A stretch of DNA of 64,000 nt from Cladobotryum mycophilum (Eukaryota > Ascomycota > Sordariomycetes > Hypocreales > Hypocreaceae), in assembly GCA_036429605.1 (NCBI GenBank), contig JAVFKD010000004.1:4092001-4156000 (forward strand), written 5' to 3'. The position numbers and the translations under genes are program-made. Shown in pieces: positions 57,168 to 64,000 of this stretch; the stretch's first letter is position 1, and every line of letters begins with the position of its first letter. The notes beneath the pieces were generated by a model. It did not search any database, was not told the origin of the DNA, and saw nothing but the letters and a program-made list of their open reading frames with translations.

Positions 57168-57814
57168 CATTGATCTCTATTTCTAGGGGCACCAGGGTTG
57201 GTGAGGTTTCGGTTCAGCTAATTATGAGACCATGTCTTTTTGTGAGGAGTTTGGTGATGTATTTCTTCTTTGGTTTGGCAGGCGTGCTTTTGGATGGGCT
57301 GTGGCTGGCCTCTGTTGATTTTTGCATTGTCCGGGGATCTGTATATATAAGGGACCGTGACGAAGAGGGATGTTTGATGAAGATTTACAAAATTCAAGGA
57401 AGTCAAAGTGTTATCGAGTTGAGGCATTGATGGCATAATGTTACCTATACCCCAAGGTGGGCGGCGATGGATAGTGCAGTCTGCTTTGAGAGAGCCAAGA
57501 GAAATGAATCGAGATCTGAGTTCAATGATGCAACTCCTCATTCGAGTTGAGAAACATTGGAGGGGGATGCTTGTTCTTGTTGATAATAGGCCAAGTTTAA
57601 CAATGGTTTGCACTTGATGACGCTATCTGGATCCCAGATCAGCGGTCGCAGTGGACATGGACAATCGTCGTTGTGATGTCATACAGACAGCTCGAGGACA
57701 TATAACTAAGAGGCACAACCACACAACTGCAAAGAAATCAAGAGCACCATTACATTAAATCAATCCATTGGAAGTTATTACTCGCTCCAAAATCACAAAG
57801 TAAAAGAAATCAAT
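57168..57814. other. Intergenic, nothing recognised
   Basis: 3' flank of the kinesin gene and promoter of the small protein gene at 57815. Confidence 0.5.
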
Positions 57815-58412
57815 ATGGCTTCTACTGTTCGAGACCGCAAGGCACCCAGTGCCGGTATGAAGGTACGCATTCCTACAATAACCGCTACACTGTTTCCAAC
57901 ATGATGACTTACAAGACATTCAGGTCGATCCTGGATCTGGCGCCCCCGTGAGACGCGAGGGAGCCGGTCCCGTCGCCTCGGAGTCTCTAGCCGCGCAATC
58001 CTTCCGTGAAGGCGGCGGCTTTTCCGAAAACCGCGAGGCCCAACCCCAGGACTTTTCCGCCGAGGAGCTCCAATCTGCGTCTGGCTCGCGACAAAGCGGA
58101 CAGCCGGGTGCGGCGCCGGGATACGTGGCTGACCAGTACTTGAAGGACACGAGCGGCCGCCCGCACGGGAAGAATCTGAAGGAAGGGGGAGGAGGGCTCA
58201 GTGGTGGTAGTGCGAAGGGAGAGGGGGAGAGAGAGGGGGAAGACGGGATGAAGAAGGCGTTCGAGGCAGAGGTAGGGAGTGTGAATGATCCGGGGAGGGT
58301 AGCGGAGCAGCAGTTTGCGTTGGGACGGGGGGTGAAGGGGAGTGAGGCGAGGCAGGATGAGTTGACGGGGGAGACGAGGTATGATGTGTTGGACCCGGAT
58401 GTGTCTGCATAG
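57815..58412 (+). CDS. Conserved small hydrophilic fungal protein
   Basis: Exons 57815-57862 and 57924-58412 (GTACGC..TTCAG, phase 0) give 178 aa. The product (MASTVRDRKAPSAGMK, then VDPGSGAPVRREGAGPVASE) is rich in G, E, S and A, without membrane segments or a known fold. The phrases GPVASESLAAQSFREGGGF and SRQSGQPGAAPGYVADQYL look like a conserved ascomycete protein of unknown function. The extreme hydrophilicity and Gly content are reminiscent of stress-protectant (LEA/hydrophilin-like) proteins; that is speculation. Confidence 0.65.
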
Positions 58413-59180
58413 GGGAGTGGGAAGTGTCGGTATATGCCGCTTATGATTTGACTCGTTCGGAAATGGCCATTATGAGGTATGAACGAATGACTTTTGTCTC
58501 TGTTACCTGAAAAGAAAAAAGAAAAGAAAAAATTATTTGACTTGTCATACGATGAAGATGGAAGATGAACAAGTGAATTCGTGCACATGGCGGTCATGAC
58601 TTGGCCTCTACTCCTTGACCTATAGCGAACATGAAGATTACAGAACATGTAGCAAATAATTTGTTAGCAGCGAACATTGCGCGTCATCATACGTGTAAAG
58701 TGGCCCAGCATATAAGCGGTTGATTATTCTGTTGCCTGGCCACACCAACTCAGTCCTGGTGCCGTGGCGACATTGAAGAAAGCTTATGTTTTAGGCATCA
58801 GGATTCTGTGATTATAGAGATGACGGCGCCTCCCGGAGTTTGACGGTTCCCTTTTGATAGAACTCTTTTTGGTAATAAAGAAGAAAGAAATTTTGTGTTG
58901 AGACATATTATGCATGAAGGGATCAAAGCATTGAGGGACGCCATCTTGTTGATAATGTCGAGCATCCCGTAAGAAATACATGATGTCAAGAGAGTGAGCG
59001 AGTGTGCTGTGGGAGACATGGAAGGCTGACGAGGGTAGTAGGTGTCTTGGACAGCTGCTATATCTTGTGCATACTAGAATCCCCTGGCTTCGAGAGGACG
59101 AGCATCATAATCACAATCACAATCACCAGACAACAACAGCAAGGGCCGAACCAGAAAAGATATATGTTGCCCACCCAAGG
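58413..59180. other. Intergenic, nothing recognised
   Basis: 3' flank of the preceding gene and leader of the next. The frame continues upstream of 59181 only to a GTG. Confidence 0.45.
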
Positions 59181-59486
59181 ATGTCTTCAACGGAAAACAA
59201 GTCGAGCATTCAACCAGAGCAGCATCCGAGGTTGGAGAGAGCAGAAAATCCATCAACCAAGAAGGAAGAGACAACAACGACACAGAGAGCACCGCTAGCA
59301 GCAGAGCAAGAGCAAGAGCAAGCAATAACGGGTCCAACGCCAGAGCATGTTGCCGATGAGGCTGAAATGGAACGGCGACGATATGGAGAGGCGCAACCGC
59401 AGGTCGTGCCACTGGATGTGATTGAGACAAAGAAATTACCGGATCCGGAAAACGAAGGGGGTCACTGCACAAGACTCGAAGGATAA
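59181..59486 (+). CDS. Small acidic protein, tentative
   Basis: 101 aa from ATG 59181 (MSSTENKSSIQPEQ). Highly charged, Glu/Gln/Thr/Pro-rich, no hydrophobic core. The C-terminal half (PEHVADEAEMERRRYGEAQP, then VVPLDVIETKKLPDP) has the regular look of a conserved motif rather than chance translation. The frame upstream is open to 59004 but without ATG. I do not recognise the family. Confidence 0.45.
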   Translation: MSSTENKSSIQPEQHPRLERAENPSTKKEETTTTQRAPLAAEQEQEQAITGPTPEHVADEAEMERRRYGEAQPQVVPLDVIETKKLPDPENEGGHCTRLEG

Positions 59487-60495
59487 AAGAAGGAGGGGGA
59501 AGGGAAACATTTTTTTTAAGCATATGATTCTAGGGCTATGGTTCAAGGGTTTCAAGGAGCAAGGGATGTTGTTGGAATGATACCAAGATTGTGAGAGAGT
59601 GAGACGGGGAGAGAGAGAGAGAAGGGGCTTAAGCGTTTTTTTTTAATTTTTCATAATAAAACTTTGTTCACTGGCTGGGCTGAAGAGAACATACGAGTTT
59701 CTTTTCCTTGGCAAGGTTGTTTTTAGATAATTCATTCATTCATACCTGGCTGCGTCGGGTGTTTTCCCTCTAGGGTAGTCGCACATGAAAATCCTTATCG
59801 GTGAGGCCGGGCGGCGTACGCGAGGGTGACGTCAAGATGCTAAGTACCTCGAATTTTCTTCTGCTTGTCTTAGGATGAAGGGCCAAGTACCATTCAGATG
59901 ATATGGATTTCAAAAAATTACAGGAAATTCGCTGCAATCGGAAAACTGATTTTTGAAAGGGTGGAAGACATCTGGTAATGCATCTAGATCCCTTGCAAAA
60001 AAGGGGCCCCAAATGCATGATCATCACATAAACGCACGATGCAGGGGAAAAAAGAGTCAGCGACGTCGATGTGCAGACGCCGCCCATCCCTTTCATGTTA
60101 ATGCCTTAGCTTGATTTTTGATGCCTGACTTCAAGGGAGGGAAGGAAGGTAGGAGAGCCATTTCCTTATCAAACCAAAACCAAAAAAAAAAAATTCATCC
60201 CAAAATTCTGATACCAACGAAAGCCCCACCATTCAAAGAAAAATCACCCCTCATTGATTAATTCTTTTTTTTCTTGGGAATTTCTTTGCTGTGACTGGAC
60301 TCGTTCGCCACCCTGGTTGAAAGTTTCCATCCATACTCTTTTTTCTTTTTTCTTTCTTTTTCTTCTTCTTGACTCTTTGATAGTTCTTGTGGTGTGCTGA
60401 ATATCTTTTCTGAGGATTCGGTTTCTCTCTTTTTCACCGTTTCCTTGTTTTTACCATTTTAAACAAAAAACCACACATTATCCTAGACCGCCAAC
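59487..60495. other. Intergenic, promoter of ARB1
   Basis: Contains a strongly T/C-rich stretch at about 60338-60450 before the ARB1 ATG, a feature of highly expressed fungal genes. A minus-strand frame at 59770-60096 has no domain content. Confidence 0.5.
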
Positions 60496-62494
60496 ATGCC
60501 TTCCGCTTCCAAGGAGAAGAGACTCGCCAAAAAGGCCGCCGAGGGCAAGGTCGACAAGAAGACCGGAAAGGTCACCAAGAAGGGCGGCCAGGAGCCCGAG
60601 CTTGATGCTCATGGCAACCCCGTCAAGGACACCGACAGCCCTGCCACCACTGATGAGAAGATGGACGAGGTCAAGCGTCTCGCCGAGCAGATGGACAAGC
60701 ACGGTATCTCCGACAGAGTCACCACCGGTGTCCTGGCCTCCCTACAGCAGAGCAAGGACGTCAAGATCACCAGTACCTCTCTGGTGTTCCACGGCCGAGT
60801 CCTCATCACCGATTCTACCCTCGAATTGTCCTACGCTCGCCGCTACGGTCTCCTTGGCGAGAACGGTTGCGGCAAGAGTACCCTTCTCAAGGCCATTGCC
60901 GCGAGAGAATACCCCATCCCCAACCACGTCGACATCTACTTGTTGAACGAAGGTGCTCCCCCAAGTGACTTTGGTGCTCTCGAGTGGGTCGTCAGAGAGG
61001 CTGAGAATGAAATGGAGCGTCTCGACAAACTCGCCGAGAAGCTTCTCGAGGATGAGGGCCCCGAGAGCCCCGTCCTCATTGACCTTTACGATGTAAGTTT
61101 GAATCCAATTTCTCCATTCCCATCCAACAACAAAAGAGAAGATGCTAATAATAATAATAATTGAACAGCACATGGACAAGATGGACCCCTCCACCTTTTC
61201 CACTCGAGCCTCCCTCATCTTGACCGGTCTGGGTTTCAACAAGAAGACTATCCACAAGAAGACCAAGGACATGTCCGGTGGTTGGCGAATGCGTGTGGCT
61301 CTGGCCAAGGCCCTCTTCGTCAAGCCTTCCCTGCTGCTTCTCGATGACCCAACTGCTCACTTGGATCTCGAGGCCTGTGTGTGGCTGGAGGAGTACCTCA
61401 AGAAGTGGGATCGAACCCTCGTCCTGGTTTCCCACTCCATGGATTTCCTCAACGGTGTCTGCAACAACATGATTGACATGCGATCAAAGCTGCTGCTCTA
61501 CTATGGTGGTAACTACGATTCTTACCACAAGACTCGTGCCGAGAACGAGACCAACCAGATGAAGGCCTACCAAAAGCAGCAGGAAGAAATTGCCCACATC
61601 AAGAAGTTCATTGCCAGTGCCGGTACTTATGCCAACTTGGTCAGACAGGCCAAGTCCCGACAGAAGATTCTGGACAAGATGGAGGCCGATGGCTTCATCC
61701 AGCCCGTTGCCGCTGACAGGGTCTTCACCTTCCGATTCGCCGATGTCGAGAAGCTGCCCCCTCCCGTCCTGTCTTTCGACCAAGTTACCTTTTCTTACTC
61801 CGGTAAGCCAGAGGATGACCTGTACCGCAATCTGGATCTTGGTTTCGACATGGACTCCCGAACTGCCCTTGTCGGACCCAACGGTGTCGGAAAGTCCACC
61901 CTCCTGCGATTGATGACTGGCAAGCTCTCGCCCACCAGCGGTTCCGTCACCCGTCACACTCACTTGAAGCTGGGTCTGTACTCTCAACACAGTGCCGAGC
62001 AGCTTGACTTGACCAAGTCAGCCCTGGACTTTGTCCGAGACAGATACAAGGAGCAGTCTCAAGATTACCAGTTCTGGCGTCAGCAGCTTGGCCGCTACGG
62101 CCTGACTGGTGAGGCCCAGACCGCTCTCATGGGCACCCTGTCCGAGGGTCAAAAGTCCCGTATCGTCTTTGCCCTGCTGGCCATTGACAACCCCAACATG
62201 TTGCTTCTTGACGAGCCTACCAACGGTTTGGATATCCCCACCATTGACAGTTTGGCCGATGCCATCAACGCATTCAGTGGTGGTGTTATTGTCGTGTCTC
62301 ACGACTTCAGGTAAGCCCTTATCCCACTCGTACGATACCAATAACTTTGATGCTAATACATCTCTAGATTACTTGACAAGATTGCCAAGCAGATTCTTGT
62401 GTGCGAGAACCAGACCATCCGAGCATGGGATGGCAGTATCGGTGACTACAAGAACTACCTCCGCAAGAAGATGATTTCGGCCGGTGCCGTCTAA
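60496..62494 (+). CDS. ARB1: ABC-F ATPase ARB1 (ribosome biogenesis)
   Basis: Exons 60496-61092, 61169-62310 and 62368-62494 (GTAAGT..ACAG and GTAAGC..CTAG) give 621 aa. Two ATP-binding cassettes without membrane segments: Walker A GENGCGKST and GPNGVGKST, signatures MSGGWRMRVALAKA and LSEGQKSR, Walker B LLLLDDPTAHLD and LLLDEPTNGLD. The DDPTAHLD variant in the first cassette is, as I recall, typical of Arb1 and distinguishes it from Gcn20 and New1. The Lys-rich N-terminus (KEKRLAKKAAEGKVDKK) fits a ribosome-associated protein. Yeast Arb1 works in 40S and 60S assembly and in ribosome-associated quality control. Confidence 0.95.
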
Positions 62495-63155
62495 GCGGAT
62501 GGGGTTGGTGATGGGCAAATAGCGATTGAATACACATATAGAGCGGAATGGATGATCAATGATAGGGAAAACGGACGGCTTAAATGGGTCATGGTGGCAT
62601 GCGGCATAGGGTCATCGGGAAAGGGTAATGATGACTACGAAAGAAGCCGCAGAGCATGAGTAAGGCCGCGATACCCTAGAAAAGCGGGATGCATGCATTC
62701 ATGACCGATGTTTTCATTTCATTTCACGGGATAGACTGGGTAGTTATTTTATTTGAGCTTTCTTGGGGTTTATGAGCTTGTCATGGCTCTCAGTAATAAA
62801 ATGTGTGTTGCACTCTATGATTCGTGATGGTGGACTTGAGAAGCCGGTCAGATTTGAGAATCGATGTCGTTGTGATATGTCTGTTTATGGTTGTATTAGA
62901 TGGGCATGTTATTGTATTAGATGGCATGTCGTGGGTTTGTGTGACTGTTACTTCCTACCGGTTGACTCATGCGGGCAACTCTCCATGCTTGCGGCTGTAT
63001 CCGTTAGAGGTTAAGATCAATGCCGCTTTTGGATATTTAAGTATTCAACATGCCTGGTAGCCATCACCAGGACATGATGCAGCATAATTTATATGAATTA
63101 TATTAGGCACAAACTATACCCTACAATATCTTTCGTCTCGAAGATTGTAGTAGCT
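62495..63155. other. Intergenic, nothing recognised
   Basis: 3' flank of ARB1 and promoter of the acetyltransferase gene. Frames at 62763-63060 have no domain content. Confidence 0.5.
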
Positions 63156-63582
63156 ATGGCTGTTACAATCCGCCCCGCGACCGTGGACGATGCCCCCTCT
63201 ATGGCCCAAGTTCACTACAACGCCCTAGAGCTCTATCACGACTTTTACGGTGCCTTTTTCGTCACCCACCCGCGGGACTTGCTGCCTGAAGCTACGGCGT
63301 CCGCCTTGCAGAACCCGAAGAATGTGTTTCTGGTTGCGGTGGAGAAGGGATCGGGTGTGACGGTGGGGTTTGTGAGGTACAATGTTGTTGAGGCTACACC
63401 CGCGCGGGATAATGAGAAGGAGAAGGAGAGTGATAAGAAGGCGGAATCTGGGCCGACGATTTTTGCGGTAAAGGAGCATTTGAAGGAGTTGTGGGAGAGG
63501 TTTAATGAGAGGGGGAGGAGATGGATAAGTGTTATGGGAAGGCTGTAGGTGGGAGGAGACATATATGTAGGTTCCTTGCTCG

Positions 63583-63624
<42 letters not shown>

Positions 63625-64000
63625 CTACCTACCTATCTACCTAGGCAGTAGAGTAGGCTATGGTAACCAAGACTTGGGGGGCTAACGATTTTATTACGTG
63701 GACAGTTGTGAATCACCTGATGATTGAGCCCAAGTACCAACGACAAGGCATCGGGAAGACATTACTCGAGTCTGTCCTCGAACAGGCCGATGCGGCGGAG
63801 GAGGGCATGCCAGTGATGATTTTCTCATCGGCGGAGTCTGTCGAGCTGTATAGGAAACATGGGTTCGAGAGCCTGGGATCGTGGACGATTGATAATGGGT
63901 ATTGGGCGAGGGAGGTTGTTCGCGTTGAGGAAGGGCTGGGGATCGAGGGGAGTGAGGGTTTGGGGGGAGGTTTGAGGGGGTTAGGGAGGTGGAGGATTCG
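63156..64000 (+). CDS. GNAT-family N-acetyltransferase, truncated by window end, frame shift at a G run
   Basis: ATG 63156 (MAVTIRPATVDDAPSMAQ) starts a GNAT fold. Exon 1 runs to 63570, the intron 63571-63705 contains the CT/ACCT microsatellite, and exon 2 (63706 on) has HLMIEPKYQRQGIGKTLL, the acetyl-CoA pyrophosphate-binding motif Q-x-x-G-x-G, then SSAESVELYRKHGF. The intron joins only if exon 1 ends in frame with MDKCYGKAVGGRRHIYV, whereas the frame from the ATG ends at a stop at 63546-63548. The switch sits at five G at 63511-63515, and one more G restores it. The substrate is unknown. The protein continues beyond 64000. Confidence 0.8.
63589..63643 (+). repeat. (CT)n then (CTAC)n microsatellite in GNAT intron
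   Basis: About 34 bp of CT units followed by about five CTAC/ACCT units, entirely inside the proposed intron, where its length can vary without affecting the protein. Confidence 0.9.

Noticed and set aside
8600..63643. Search for CRISPR arrays or regularly spaced repeats
   Set aside because: Only simple microsatellites were found; no direct repeats with unique spacers, as expected for a fungal genome.

Overview
This is a genomic window from a filamentous ascomycete, most likely a Sordariomycete and plausibly Hypocreales. That placement is inferred from three things: gene families, short introns of about 50-110 bp with GT..AG ends and CTRAY-type branch points, and C/T-rich leaders. No ribosomal or marker gene is present to fix the taxon. 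Coding regions below start at ATG; several longer reading frames in the raw sequence open only at TTG/CTG/GTG and were trimmed. Splice joins were worked out by hand from phase and protein continuity.

Left flank (0-12.4 kb): a J-domain co-chaperone, a two-exon CHAT-domain (caspase-fold) protein, and an ARE-type sterol O-acyltransferase. Right flank (44-64 kb): conserved genes, namely a stand-alone thioesterase, a mitochondrial-looking conserved protein divergent from mitochondrial ClpP (whose gene has two very small exons), dihydroxy-acid dehydratase (ILV3), a LOA1-like acyltransferase, a kinesin-14 (KlpA/Kar3 type), two small conserved proteins, the ABC-F ribosome biogenesis factor ARB1, and a GNAT acetyltransferase cut by the window end.

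The middle (12.5-44 kb) looks like an accessory region with long gaps and damaged genes. It holds a broken protein-kinase-like gene, a BAHD-type acyltransferase, a BTB-like protein, a caspase-like (C14) protein, a small protein with a duplicated module and a Gly/aromatic-rich tail, a 1288-aa CHAT protein with a long helical-repeat region, a dead gene of unknown family, two related kinase-like genes (one stopped by a nonsense codon), a frameshifted P450, a small secreted protein, a protein built from a retroelement protease-like domain plus four repeats, and a six-repeat beta-propeller protein.

Two points stand out. First, the caspase-like gene, the duplicated-module protein and the CHAT protein lie together at 20.0-27.7 kb, the last two sharing a 666-bp divergent promoter. 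The arrangement resembles a regulated-cell-death or self/non-self recognition locus (inference). Second, nearly all single-base frame breaks in the window fall in homopolymers of 5-7 bases, including in conserved genes. Several apparent pseudogenes may therefore be base-calling errors in the assembly, not biological decay.
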